From JADJWR01 sp964509545 (GTDB lineage: Bacteria > Pseudomonadota > Gammaproteobacteria > Burkholderiales > Burkholderiaceae_F): a stretch of DNA of 64,000 bases. The stretch is taken from positions 27,683 through 91,682 of the forward strand of contig CAZDXQ010000011.1 of NCBI GenBank assembly GCA_964509545.1, read 5' to 3'. Positions 47,533-56,541 of the stretch are shown piece by piece. How positions within the stretch are numbered: position 1 is the stretch's first letter; each line of letters opens with the position of its first letter. Both the position numbers and the translations under genes were made by a program. The notes under the pieces were generated by a model, which was given only the letters and a program-made list of their open reading frames with translations, was not told the origin of the DNA and did no database searches.

Positions 47533-49053
47533 ATGTGTGGAATTGTCGGTGTCTCGGGCACTTCGCCGGTCAACCAGCTTCTTTACGACGCGCTGCAGCT
47601 TCTGCAGCACCGGGGCCAGGATGCGGCTGGCATCGCTACCGCCAACGGCCGCCGTTTCCACATGTTCAAGGGCAACGGTCTGGCGCGCGATGTGTTCCGC
47701 ACGCGCAACATGCGCTCGTTGCCTGGGATGTCGGGAATTGCGCAGGTCCGCTATCCAACGGCCGGTTCGGCGACCGATTCCGAGGAGGCGCAGCCTTTTT
47801 ATGTCAACGCCCCTTTCGGCATCGTGCTCGCGCACAACGGCAATCTCACCAACTGGGAAAAGCTGAAGGAAGAACTGTTTCGCGTTGATCGGCGGCACAT
47901 CAACACCAACTCGGATTCCGAGGTGCTGCTGAACGTCCTCGCGCACGAGCTGCAACTGGCCAGCGAAGGACTGTCGCTCGATCCCGCGGCGATCTTTCGT
48001 GCCGTAGCCGGCGTGCACCGGCGTGTTCGCGGATCCTATGCCGTCGTGGCCGAGATTGCCGGTTACGGCACCCTCGGTTTCCGCGATCCTTTCGGCATCC
48101 GGCCGCTGTGCTTCGGCGTCAACGAGACCGATGCCGGCACCGAGTACATGATCGCGTCGGAGTCGGTCGCCCTCGAGGGACTCGGGTTCCGGCTCGTACG
48201 CGATGTCGCGCCGGGCGAAGCGATCTTCGTTGCCCATGACGGCCGCTTTTACGGACAGCAATGCGCCGAGAACCCGAGCTTGAATCCGTGCATCTTCGAG
48301 TACGTCTACCTGGCGCGGCCGGATTCGCTGATCGATGGCGTGTCGGTCTACGGCGCGAGGCTGCGGCTCGGCGAGTATCTGGCCGAGCGGGTTCGGGCCG
48401 CGATCCCGGGCGGCGGGATCGACGTGGTGATGCCCATTCCGGATTCGAGCCGGCCGGCGGCGCTCGAACTGGCGCGCAAGCTCAATCTCGACTATCGGGA
48501 AGGGTTCATCAAGAACCGCTACATTGGGCGCACGTTCATCATGCCGGGGCAGGCAGTGCGCAAGAAATCGGTGCGGCAGAAGCTGAATACCGTAGGCGTC
48601 GAATTCAAGGGCAAGAACGTGCTGCTGGTCGACGATTCGATCGTCCGCGGCACGACGATCCGCGAAATCGTGCAGATGGCGCGCGATGCCGGCGCACGCA
48701 AGGTGATGGTTGCCTCGGCCGCGCCGCCAGTGCGGTTCCCCAACGTGTACGGGATCGACATGCCGACCCGTGCCGAGCTGATCGCCTATTCGCGCGGCGA
48801 CGACGAAATCCGGCGCGAGATCGGCGCCGACGCGCTCATCTACCAACGCCTGGAGGACATGAAGCAGGCGGTGCGCGACTGCAACCCCGGGCTTACCCGC
48901 TTCGAGGCGTCGTGCTTCGATGGCGACTACATCACGGGCGACGTGACGCCGGCTTACCTGGACCGGGTCGAGCGCGCGCGCGAGCAGCCTGTCGCGGCGG
49001 ACGATGCGCCCCGTTCGCAGCTTTCGCTGGCCATCGAGGCCGCCGACCTGTAG
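47533..49053 (+). CDS. purF: Amidophosphoribosyltransferase
   Basis: A 506-residue class II glutamine amidotransferase that starts purine synthesis by making phosphoribosylamine. Cys2 of MCGIVGVSG becomes the N-terminal nucleophile, QHRGQDAAGIAT and NGNLTNW lie in the glutaminase domain, and the PRPP site is VLLVDDSIVRGTTIRE (about 361-376). GCAAGGAGGCG precedes the ATG. The following 125 bases carry the riboswitch for metZ. Confidence 0.97.
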   Translation: MCGIVGVSGTSPVNQLLYDALQLLQHRGQDAAGIATANGRRFHMFKGNGLARDVFRTRNMRSLPGMSGIAQVRYPTAGSATDSEEAQPFYVNAPFGIVLAHNGNLTNWEKLKEELFRVDRRHINTNSDSEVLLNVLAHELQLASEGLSLDPAAIFRAVAGVHRRVRGSYAVVAEIAGYGTLGFRDPFGIRPLCFGVNETDAGTEYMIASESVALEGLGFRLVRDVAPGEAIFVAHDGRFYGQQCAENPSLNPCIFEYVYLARPDSLIDGVSVYGARLRLGEYLAERVRAAIPGGGIDVVMPIPDSSRPAALELARKLNLDYREGFIKNRYIGRTFIMPGQAVRKKSVRQKLNTVGVEFKGKNVLLVDDSIVRGTTIREIVQMARDAGARKVMVASAAPPVRFPNVYGIDMPTRAELIAYSRGDDEIRREIGADALIYQRLEDMKQAVRDCNPGLTRFEASCFDGDYITGDVTPAYLDRVERAREQPVAADDAPRSQLSLAIEAADL

Positions 49054-49080
49054 GCGATGGTGGTGTAACATCCGCTTCCC

Positions 49081-49131
49081 GGCGCCGATTTGATTTCAGC
49101 TTGCGGGCGCCTAACAAATGCGGCTAAAGCG
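49081..49131 (+). promoter_or_regulatory. SAM-II riboswitch aptamer upstream of metZ
   Basis: The layout matches the SAM-II aptamer. P1 pairs GGCGCC (49081-49086) with GGCGCC (49106-49111). The 19-base loop begins GATTT, as in SAM-II, and ends TTGCG, which can pair through the pseudoknot with TGCGG in the 3' tail. The tail TAACAAATGCGGCTAAAGCG (49112-49131) keeps the AAATG-x-x-GCTAAA core. SAM-II is an H-type pseudoknot that binds S-adenosylmethionine and controls methionine synthesis genes. A TAACAT at 49066-49071 would start transcription just before P1. Recognition is by eye; an RF00521 covariance search would decide. Confidence 0.85.
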
Positions 49132-49153
49132 AGCGCCCAAGGTCACCCGCTCG
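49130..49153 (+). promoter_or_regulatory. Putative anti-terminator pairing of the metZ riboswitch
   Basis: CGAGCG at 49130-49135, touching the 3' edge of the aptamer, is complementary to CGCTCG at 49148-49153, which lies in the 5' arm of the terminator. The two pairings exclude each other. When SAM holds the aptamer tail the terminator could form; without SAM the anti-terminator could. This is inferred from complementarity. Confidence 0.5.
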
Positions 49154-49173
49154 GCCGCGCCGTGCGGGTTTTT
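49145..49173 (+). terminator. Intrinsic terminator, expression platform of the metZ SAM-II riboswitch
   Basis: ACCCGCTCGGC (49145-49155) pairs with GCCGTGCGGGT (49159-49169) around a CGC loop, with one T-T mismatch, and runs into TTTTT. It ends six bases before the metZ ATG, so it controls metZ rather than merely closing the purF unit. Its 3' arm also contains the only GGG-type ribosome site for metZ. Confidence 0.85.
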
Positions 49174-49178
49174 CATTT

Positions 49179-50375
49179 ATGAGCCTCGATCGTCCTGATT
49201 TCGACACCTGCGCCGTGCGCGCGGGGACGCTGCGCAGCCAGTTTCAAGAGCACAGCGAAGCGCTCTTCCTGACCTCCAGCTTCATCTTCGACAGCGCGGC
49301 GCAGGCCGCGGCGCGCTTCGCCGGCGAGGACGAGGGTTTCGTTTATTCGCGCTTCGCCAATCCGACGGTGCGCATGTTCGAGCAGCGACTTGCCGCGCTC
49401 GAAGGGGGCGAGGATTGCGTAGCGACCGGCTCCGGCATGGCCGCGATCCTCTCCATCTGCCTGGCCACGCTGCGCGCGGGCGATCACGTGCTGTGCGGCG
49501 CCAACGTCTTCGGTGCCACGGTGCAATTGTTCTCCACGCTGCTGGCGCGCTTCGGCATCGAGGTGACCTACGTGCGCGGCGGCGACGCCCAGGCCTGGCG
49601 CGACGCGGTTCGGCCCGGCACGAAGCTGATGTACTGCGAGTCGCCGAGCAATCCGCTGATGGAACTGGTCGACCTGGAGGCATTCGCCGCGACCGGCCGT
49701 GCCGCCGGTGCATTGACCGTGGTCGACAACTGCCTGTGCACACCGGCGCTGCAACAGCCACTGCGCTTCGGCGTCGACGCGGTGGTTCATTCCGCAACCA
49801 AGTTCATCGACGGGCAGGGGCGCGTGCTCGGAGGCGCCGTCGTCGGCCGGCGCGATTTCATCCGCGACGCGCTATTGCCGGTGCTGCGAACTGCCGGGCC
49901 GAGCCTGTCGCCTTTTAATGCCTGGGTGCTGCTCAAGGGGCTCGAGACGCTGAATCTGCGCCTGCGGGCGCAGTCCGAGTCGGCCGCAGCGCTGGCGCGA
50001 TTCCTCGAGCGGCATCCCGCCGTCGGCCGCGTCCATCATCCGTCGCTGCCGAGCCATCCGCAATACTCGCTGGCGCAGCACCAGCAGCAGGCCGGGGGCG
50101 CCGTCCTGTCCTTCGAACTGCATGGGCCGGACGATCTGCTGCGACAACGCGCCTGGCGCGTAATCGACGCGAGCCGGCTGATGTCGATCACCGGCAACCT
50201 CGGCGATACACGAACGACGATCACTCACCCGGCGAGCACGACACACGGCCGACTGAGCGCACAGCAGCGACGGGAGGCGGGAATCGGTGAAGGCATGGTC
50301 CGTATCAGCGTCGGACTCGAGTCCGTCGTCGATCTGCAGGAGGACCTCGCCCGGGCACTGGCGCAGGCCGCCTGA
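49179..50375 (+). CDS. metZ: O-succinylhomoserine sulfhydrylase
   Basis: A 398-residue PLP enzyme of the Cys/Met family. It makes homocysteine directly from O-succinylhomoserine and sulfide. DTCAVRAGTLRSQFQEHSEA, FVYSRFANPTVRMFEQRLAAL and the PLP Lys208 in HSATKFIDGQGRVLGG fit the MetZ subgroup. It follows purF in many betaproteobacteria. Control by the upstream SAM-II riboswitch would shut it down when S-adenosylmethionine is abundant. The metY paralogue at 18-19 kb uses the acetylated substrate. Confidence 0.93.
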   Translation: MSLDRPDFDTCAVRAGTLRSQFQEHSEALFLTSSFIFDSAAQAAARFAGEDEGFVYSRFANPTVRMFEQRLAALEGGEDCVATGSGMAAILSICLATLRAGDHVLCGANVFGATVQLFSTLLARFGIEVTYVRGGDAQAWRDAVRPGTKLMYCESPSNPLMELVDLEAFAATGRAAGALTVVDNCLCTPALQQPLRFGVDAVVHSATKFIDGQGRVLGGAVVGRRDFIRDALLPVLRTAGPSLSPFNAWVLLKGLETLNLRLRAQSESAAALARFLERHPAVGRVHHPSLPSHPQYSLAQHQQQAGGAVLSFELHGPDDLLRQRAWRVIDASRLMSITGNLGDTRTTITHPASTTHGRLSAQQRREAGIGEGMVRISVGLESVVDLQEDLARALAQAA

Positions 50376-50561
50376 ACGGCAGGACCGACCGGCTGGCGCC
50401 GGCTACTTACAGACGCTAAGCTGGCTGCAGTAAGACACCGCATTGGCTGCATTGCCTTTCGATACCCTTAGGATAATGTTCCGTTCATAGGCCGAGCGGG
50501 TGCGGCAGCAGTTGCATGGGGCGACTGCGGCCGGGCTGGCGCAGCAGCTGGGTGTTCTCTG

Positions 50562-50867
50562 ATGGCGAACGTGCCCGACAACATCACTCTGAAGGAACTG
50601 TGCGCGAAAGCGGCGCAGGCGCTCGTCCGTGCCGGACTTGACCGGCGGATCGATATCTACCGCGAAGTGGAAATCGACGATCCTGCCGTGCGACTGATGC
50701 TCGGCCGGCCGCACCGGTTGCGGGTCAGGGTGAAGATCACCGCCAGCAGCCTGCTTTTTGAAGGCAACACGGAACAGAACGCGGCCGCGGACGCCAGCGG
50801 GCCGGAGACGACCAGCGGTGACAAGGGCGCGGTCGGTTCGATCGACCCGCTGACGATCCAGCGCTGA
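50562..50867 (+). CDS. Small hypothetical protein
   Basis: A 101-residue protein, not recognised. The first 65 residues look folded (ITLKELCAKAAQALVRAGLD, then HRLRVRVKITASSLLFEG), and the tail is Ala/Ser/Gly-rich and probably disordered. No signal peptide or membrane segment is visible. GATAAT at 50472-50477 may be its -10. Codon use (high G/C in third position) is like that of real genes here. Confidence 0.55.
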   Translation: MANVPDNITLKELCAKAAQALVRAGLDRRIDIYREVEIDDPAVRLMLGRPHRLRVRVKITASSLLFEGNTEQNAAADASGPETTSGDKGAVGSIDPLTIQR

Positions 50868-51435
50868 TCGCACGCGCGGCGACCGCCGAGTCACTCTCGG
50901 TCGCCTTCTGGTTGCAGCGGCAACTCGCGTTTCGGTTCCCGGCACTGCATGAAATCAGCGCGCCGGCCCTGCGCTGGCCGAGGGCCGCGCGCGGCGAAGG
51001 CGCGCGCAGGCCCATGGCGCCGGCGAGGTCTGTGCAACTCGCCAGACGAAAGGGTCGCGGCAGCGCCACGACGATGAACGTGCGCTGCGGCGGCGCGGAT
51101 CTTCGCACTCATTGCCACCGGCGCAGGCGGTTGCGCTGCTCGCCGGCTCCTCTTCCCGGATGCGCGTCCGCCGCGACGATGGACAACTTCCGGGCCTCGC
51201 TGTGGACGCCGCGGATCGGCGCTCCGGCAATGCGCTGCAGGCCGACAACGACCGGGCGCCTTGCTGTCCCGTCGCACGCGCGCGCTGCGATGGCGCAGGA
51301 GTGATGTCGATCGGGTGAGCGCATGTTCGCCCGTTTGACTTACAGGATCGTCTTAGCGGGGTCAGGGGATGCATGTGCCGGTCGCCTGCCGTTAAATCAC
51401 GCAGCCAATCCACCATTCACGTTGAAGAGGCTCCG
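50868..51435. other. Gap without a convincing gene; possible decayed coding sequence
   Basis: A hairpin with arms GGCGACC (50878-50884) and GGTCGCC (50899-50905) lies just after the small hypothetical gene. On the minus strand, 51109-51324 is open for 71 codons with gene-like third-position GC, and its stop overlaps another open frame starting near 51112, but neither resembles a known family or has a good ribosome site. TTGACT at 51336-51341 could be a -35 for the following gene; no -10 is clear. Confidence 0.35.
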
Positions 51436-52005
51436 ATGACGACCGAACACAGTGCGAACGCAGTGCAGCCGGCGGTACGGGCGCGACTGCATCCGTTGAT
51501 GGCGATTGCCGCCGTGGCGGTTGCCGCGGTGTCGCTGATTGCCGCCGCACAGATGCTGGCGCCGAAGTTCGCGCAGTCGCGGCCGGCACCGGAACCGGTT
51601 GCCGAGGCGAAACTCGCCGCGCCCAGGACCGTGCCAGCAAAGACGAACAGGACGAAGGAAGCCGTTGCGGTCCTCTGCGCTGACTGCGGTGTGGTCGTCG
51701 CGGTGCGTGAGGTGAAGAAGGAAGGCGACGGTTCGGGCATCGGCGCCGTCGCCGGTGGCGTGCTTGGTGGCGTGGTGGGCCACCAGATCGGCGGCGGCCG
51801 CGGCAAGGATCTCGCCACCGTGGCCGGCGCGGTTGGTGGCGCGTATGCCGGGCATCAGGTCGAGAAACACGTGCGGGCGAAGACCGTCTATTCCGTCGAC
51901 GTAAAGATGGAGGACGGCAGCATGCGCACGATCACCCAGGCGGTGCCCTTGTCGGTCGGTGCCAAGGTGCGCGTCGCCGGCGACCAGGTGACGCAGCGCG
52001 GCTGA
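51436..52005 (+). CDS. Glycine-zipper 2TM domain envelope protein (SlyB-like)
   Basis: The ATG at 51436, after GAAGAGG, gives 189 residues. An N-terminal membrane anchor (about 22-43) is followed by an Ala/Pro/Lys linker, a CADCG pair of cysteines and the glycine-zipper segment GIGAVAGGVLGGVVGHQIGG (about 97-116), then a C-terminal beta region with YSVDVKMEDGSMR. This is the SlyB/Rick-17kDa type. Such proteins sit in the envelope and stabilise it under stress. Confidence 0.82.
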   Translation: MTTEHSANAVQPAVRARLHPLMAIAAVAVAAVSLIAAAQMLAPKFAQSRPAPEPVAEAKLAAPRTVPAKTNRTKEAVAVLCADCGVVVAVREVKKEGDGSGIGAVAGGVLGGVVGHQIGGGRGKDLATVAGAVGGAYAGHQVEKHVRAKTVYSVDVKMEDGSMRTITQAVPLSVGAKVRVAGDQVTQRG

Positions 52006-52202
52006 TTTCCGCCAGACCGCCTCCGACCGCGGGCGGTCTCATCGTCGTGGTCCGCTGACGGGGGCGAGTGTTCGGCCGGGCGCGGCCCGGCGGACCCGCT
52101 TGCGCAATCAGGCTAACCTAGCGCGGAAAGGAAGCGATTCCGCGCGCCGGACCGGGGCCGGTGCGCGAGTGATCGTCCGACGCCGTAGCCGGGAAAATTG
52201 CG

Positions 52203-53366
52203 ATGAGACCATTCGTGCATGCGACCGTACGACGGCTGCTTGCAGCGGCGGCGATTGCTTCGCTTGCGGCCTGCGGCAGCGGCGACGCCGAGACCGGCGC
52301 GAAGTCGGCCAATGTGCGCGTCTATCTGACCGATTCCGCGGCATGCGGATTCGATCGCGTCTTCGTCACGGTCGAGAAGGTGCGCGTGCACGCGTCGGCG
52401 AGCGCCAATGAACTCAGCGCGGGCTGGGCCGACATCGTCGTCAGTCCGGCGAAGAGAATCGAATTGCTCGCCCTGAACAATGGCGCTCTGGAACAGCTCG
52501 GCCAGGCGCCCGTCGCGCCCGGCGACTACGCGCAGATCCGACTCGTGCTCAGGCGCAATGCAAACTCGGTCGTGCCGACGGGCGGGCTGGAGACGTCGCT
52601 GCAGACATCGAGCGCAGTGGAAACCGGCATCAGGATCATCCGGCCGTTCAACGTGCAGGCCAACGAGCGCGCCGACGTGGTTCTGGATTTTGACGCCTGC
52701 CGATCGATCATCGAGCGCGGCGTCGGCAGCTACTCGCTCGAGCCGGTCGTCACCGGTCACCTGATCGACGCTTCGATCGAGGGCGTCGTCGAGCAGACGG
52801 TCACCGACGCCGTCGTATCGGTGCAGAAAAATGGCGCAGTCATCCGCAGCACGGTGCCGGACGCGAACACGGGCGTCTTCCGCATCCCCTTCCTGGATTC
52901 GGCGCAGTCACCTTACGAAGTCGTGGTGACCGCGAATGGCCGTTCGACTGCGGTGATCGCCGGCGTGCCTGCGTCCCGCTCGGCCGTCACTTCGGTCGGC
53001 ACGATCCCGATGCCGGCATCGACGCTGTCTGCGCCAACCGGCACGGCCAGCGGCACGCTCAACCCGGTGGCAGCGCGCGAGATCGCCGAAGTGCGGGCGA
53101 CGCAGGCCGTCGGTGTGCCGGCCGTCGAAATCGCATTCCGCAACGTCAACTCGTCGACCGGTGTCTACACGCTGACCCTGCCGCGCGATGCGCCGCGGCT
53201 GGCCGCGTACTCGACGACGCAACCGCTGACGTTCACGGCGCAGGCGGCGAGCGAGGGGCGCTACACCCTGCAGGCTCGTGCGACCGGGTTCACGCCCAGA
53301 ACCGAGCCGGTCGATTTGCGCACGACGAACCTGACGGTGAACTTCACGCTCGACGCCATACGCTGA
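52203..53366 (+). CDS. DUF4382 domain-containing lipoprotein
   Basis: A 387-residue protein with a lipobox (SLAACGSGD, Cys24). The first half is the DUF4382 domain: VRVYLTDSAACGFDRVFVTVEKV, LLALNNGALEQLGQAPVAPG and YAQIRLVL. The second half looks like one or two carboxypeptidase-regulatory-type beta sandwiches (GVFRIPFLDSAQSPYEVVVT, YTLQARATGFTPRTEP). It is probably an outer-membrane or surface lipoprotein of unknown role. Confidence 0.8.
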   Translation: MRPFVHATVRRLLAAAAIASLAACGSGDAETGAKSANVRVYLTDSAACGFDRVFVTVEKVRVHASASANELSAGWADIVVSPAKRIELLALNNGALEQLGQAPVAPGDYAQIRLVLRRNANSVVPTGGLETSLQTSSAVETGIRIIRPFNVQANERADVVLDFDACRSIIERGVGSYSLEPVVTGHLIDASIEGVVEQTVTDAVVSVQKNGAVIRSTVPDANTGVFRIPFLDSAQSPYEVVVTANGRSTAVIAGVPASRSAVTSVGTIPMPASTLSAPTGTASGTLNPVAAREIAEVRATQAVGVPAVEIAFRNVNSSTGVYTLTLPRDAPRLAAYSTTQPLTFTAQAASEGRYTLQARATGFTPRTEPVDLRTTNLTVNFTLDAIR

Positions 53367-53713
53367 CGGGCGGCGGGGCGCCGCGCAGTCGAGTCTGCTT
53401 GGCCCCTTATGCCGGCAAGGGTGCCGCGTTGCCCTTGGCCGCAGGTGTCGGGACGTGCAGTGGCCTGCGTCGATCGGCAATACGCCGGTCGCCATGGTCG
53501 GTGGCGCGGCCCCTGCTTCGACCGGCTTCGGCGCGACCGGCGCTAGACTGCATCGGCCGAAGCGCAGGACCCGATGCCGCTGCGCCCGGTGATCCGGGGC
53601 CGCGCCGGGTCACGGGAATCGTTCCTGTTCGAGCCTCGGCCAGGCGCGGGCCGGGATGCGCGCATTGCGCACGGCGTATCGACGACCGACGAACTGTGGA
53701 GAACGTCGACAAA
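53367..53713. other. Intergenic stretch with no supported gene
   Basis: About 350 bases upstream of the PrsT-like gene. Open frames cross it in all phases but none shows family features. GCTAGACT near 53545 might be a -10 element; no -35 at normal spacing is seen. Confidence 0.35.
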
Positions 53714-56503
53714 ATGCAACCTGGCGCACGGATGCCGATCGTGCTCGTCCTGCTCATCCTGCTTGCGGGCCTGAGCGGTGCAGGTTGCACGAGCAAGGAC
53801 CCGGCCAAGCTGATCGACTCGGCGAAGACCTACCTGGCGAGAAACGACTACAACAGCGCCGTCATCGAACTGAAGAACGCGCTGCAGGCGGCGCCAAACA
53901 ACGGCGAGGCGCGCCTGCTGCTCGGCCGCGCGTTGCTCGGCCAGCGGGACTTCGTCGCGGCGGAAGAGGACTTGTGGCGGGCGCTGAGACTGAAGCAGCC
54001 CCCGGAGGCCGTTCTGCCGTCTCTGGCCCGGGCAATGCTGGAGCAGGGCAAGTTCGAGAAGCTGGTCAGGGACTTCGGCTACCACCGCAAGCTCGAAGAT
54101 GCCGATGCGCAGGCTGCGCTCAGTGCGCTCGTCGGGCAGGCTTTTCTCCGCCTCGGTCAGATCAAGGAAGCTGAAGCCGCCTACGCGGCATCTCGAGAGG
54201 CGCGGCCCGACCATGCGCCGGCCCGCCTCGGCCAGGCCATGCTTGCGGCAGTCGGAGGCAATCGGCTCGAGGCGATGCGAATCACCGATGAGGTGATCGC
54301 GACGTCGCCCAATGCGGCCGAGGCCTTTGTCCTGAAGGCCGATCTGCTCTCCGCCGAGAGCAGGCCGGCGGAAGCGCGCAAGGCGCTGGAGGACGCGGTC
54401 AAGGCGGACGGCACGTTCCTGCCGGCGCGCAAGGTCCTGGTGGAGATGCTGATCCGGGACAGGGCCTTCGACGAAGCCGCAGCGCAGATCGCGGCGGCGC
54501 GCAAGTCCGTCGCCCGCGACCTGTCGCTTGTCTATCTGGAAGGTGCGCTCGCGTTCGAAATGGACGATCTGCAGAAGGCGAGAGACAGCACGGCGCAGGT
54601 GCTCAAGTACGCGCCCGATCACGTGCCGACGCTGGTTCTCGCCGGCGCGGTGGAACTGCGCTCGAAACAGTTCGCCGCCGGCGAGGCGCACCTGCGCAAG
54701 GCGCTTGCCAATGCTCCGGCGCATGTCGGCGCGCGCCGGCTGCTGGTGGCGGCGTACCTGCAGAACCGGCAGCCGGCGCGCGCGCTCGAAGTCCTGCAAC
54801 CGCTGCTGACGACGGATGCAATCAAGAACCCGCAGATCATGATGCTTGCCGGAGAGACTTTTCTGGCCAACGGCGATGTCAAGCAGGCGTCGGCCTACTT
54901 TTCATCGGCGGCGGACGTCGATGCCGTTAAGGGAGAAGCGCGGGTGCGGCTTGGGCAACTCGCTTTCGCGCGGGGCGACACGCAAGAGGGTTTCCGGCAG
55001 CTGGAGTCGGCCGCCGACGAGGGTGCAGGCAACCTCCGCGCCGACCTGCTGCTGATCGCGGCGCATCTGCGGCGAAACGAGGCCGACAAGGCGCTCGCCG
55101 CGGCGCGTGCCCTGGAAAAGCGGCAGCCAGACAGTCCGCTGTCGCACTTCATGGTGGGAACCGCCAACCTCGCGCGCAAAGACTCGGTCGCCGCACGCGC
55201 GCACTTCGACAAGGCGCTGCAGCTGCAGCCCACCTACCTGCCGGCGGTTTCGGCGTTGGCTAACCTCGATCTGGCCGATAACCGGCGCGAAGACGCTCGC
55301 CGGCGTTTCGAGGCAGTGATCGCCAGGGAGCCAAGTAACGAGCAAGCCTACCTTGGCCTGGCGGATCTGCAGGCGCGCTCGGGCAGCAAGCCGGAAGAGC
55401 TGGCGGCGACTCTGCGGCGCGCCGCAAAAGCCAACCCGCAGGCGGTCAATCCATGGCTGGGGCTGGTGAATCTGCACTTGCGTACAAGAAATGCCAAGGC
55501 CGCACTGCAGGTGGCGCAAGAGGCGGCGGCGGCAGTGCCGAACGAACCGAGGATCCTCGGCGCGCTGGCGTCGGCGCAGGAAGCGGCCGGGGATATCCTG
55601 CAGTCGATCGAAACGCTGAACAGGCTGGCGCAGCTGCAGCCGCAGTCGACGCAGGCCCTGCAGCAGCTGGCCGGATTGCACCTGCGCAGGAACGAGTTCG
55701 ATCCGGCGATCGCCGCATTAAGGCGCGCGCAAGGCGCCGCGCCCGATGACAGGAACATACTGGCCGGTCTGGTGCAGACCTACGTGCGAGCTGGCAACTT
55801 CGACGCTGCACTGAAGGAAGCGAAGGCACTGCAGGCGCGACAGCCCGATTACGCCGGCGGCTATGCGCTGGAAGGCGAAGTCTTCGCGGCGCAGAAGAAG
55901 TGGGCAGAAGCCGAGCGGGCTGTGCGCGAGGCACTGAAGATCGAGCCGCGCGCAGGCGCGCTGGCGATTCAGCTGCACCGGGTGCTGACGACGTCGGGCA
56001 AGGCCAGCGACGCGCAGGCGTTTGCGCGCAAGTGGCTAGCCGAGAATCCGAAGGATGTCGCGCTGCGGCTTTATCTGGCCGATGGCGCGCTCGCCGCGCG
56101 CAACCTCAAGGCGGCGATGACGCTTTATCAGGAGGCTGTTGGCGCCGAGCCGAACAACGCCGTGGGACTGAACAACCTCGCCGTCGTGGCCGGCGAGCTC
56201 GGCGACGCACGCGCGCTGGACTATGCGCAGCGGGCGTTGAGACTGGCGCCGAACAGCCCGCTCGTTCTCGATACGCTCGGAATGCTGCTGGTCAACAAGG
56301 GCGACGTCCAGAAAGGCTTCGGCTACCTCGAGCAGGCCCGCGCACTGGCGCCGGAGTCATCCGTTCTGCGCCTGAACTATGCCAAGGCGCTGCTGAAGGC
56401 CGGGCGCAAGGACGAGGCGCGCAAGGAGTTGGAGGCGCTGCGCCGCGTCCCCGATGATTTTCGCGGGAAGGAAGAAATTGAAGCCCTGATGAAGGCGAGC
56501 TGA
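53714..56503 (+). CDS. prsT: PEP-CTERM/XrtA system TPR-repeat lipoprotein PrsT
   Basis: From the ATG at 53714 the protein has 929 residues; a GTG at 53696 is also possible. A lipoprotein signal (LAGLSGAGC, Cys about 22) is followed by about 20 TPR-like helical repeats over the rest of the chain, for example AKTYLARNDYNSAVIELKNA and later PNNAVGLNNLAVVAGELGDA. Length and first repeat match PrsT proteins of PEP-CTERM/exosortase exopolysaccharide loci. No exosortase, PEP-CTERM protein or polysaccharide gene lies nearby, so it is an orphan here. Confidence 0.8.
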   Translation: MQPGARMPIVLVLLILLAGLSGAGCTSKDPAKLIDSAKTYLARNDYNSAVIELKNALQAAPNNGEARLLLGRALLGQRDFVAAEEDLWRALRLKQPPEAVLPSLARAMLEQGKFEKLVRDFGYHRKLEDADAQAALSALVGQAFLRLGQIKEAEAAYAASREARPDHAPARLGQAMLAAVGGNRLEAMRITDEVIATSPNAAEAFVLKADLLSAESRPAEARKALEDAVKADGTFLPARKVLVEMLIRDRAFDEAAAQIAAARKSVARDLSLVYLEGALAFEMDDLQKARDSTAQVLKYAPDHVPTLVLAGAVELRSKQFAAGEAHLRKALANAPAHVGARRLLVAAYLQNRQPARALEVLQPLLTTDAIKNPQIMMLAGETFLANGDVKQASAYFSSAADVDAVKGEARVRLGQLAFARGDTQEGFRQLESAADEGAGNLRADLLLIAAHLRRNEADKALAAARALEKRQPDSPLSHFMVGTANLARKDSVAARAHFDKALQLQPTYLPAVSALANLDLADNRREDARRRFEAVIAREPSNEQAYLGLADLQARSGSKPEELAATLRRAAKANPQAVNPWLGLVNLHLRTRNAKAALQVAQEAAAAVPNEPRILGALASAQEAAGDILQSIETLNRLAQLQPQSTQALQQLAGLHLRRNEFDPAIAALRRAQGAAPDDRNILAGLVQTYVRAGNFDAALKEAKALQARQPDYAGGYALEGEVFAAQKKWAEAERAVREALKIEPRAGALAIQLHRVLTTSGKASDAQAFARKWLAENPKDVALRLYLADGALAARNLKAAMTLYQEAVGAEPNNAVGLNNLAVVAGELGDARALDYAQRALRLAPNSPLVLDTLGMLLVNKGDVQKGFGYLEQARALAPESSVLRLNYAKALLKAGRKDEARKELEALRRVPDDFRGKEEIEALMKAS

Positions 56504-56541
56504 GCGGCGCGAACGGCACTTGATAGAAGGAACTCGACCGG

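Noticed and set aside
49100..49140. Integron attC-like GCCTAAC sequence after purF
   Set aside because: No complementary GTTRGGC-type partner or integron context; the sequence is explained by the SAM-II tail.
53543..54799. Minus-strand frame of about 418 codons opposite prsT
   Set aside because: Shadow of a TPR gene with strong codon bias on the plus strand.
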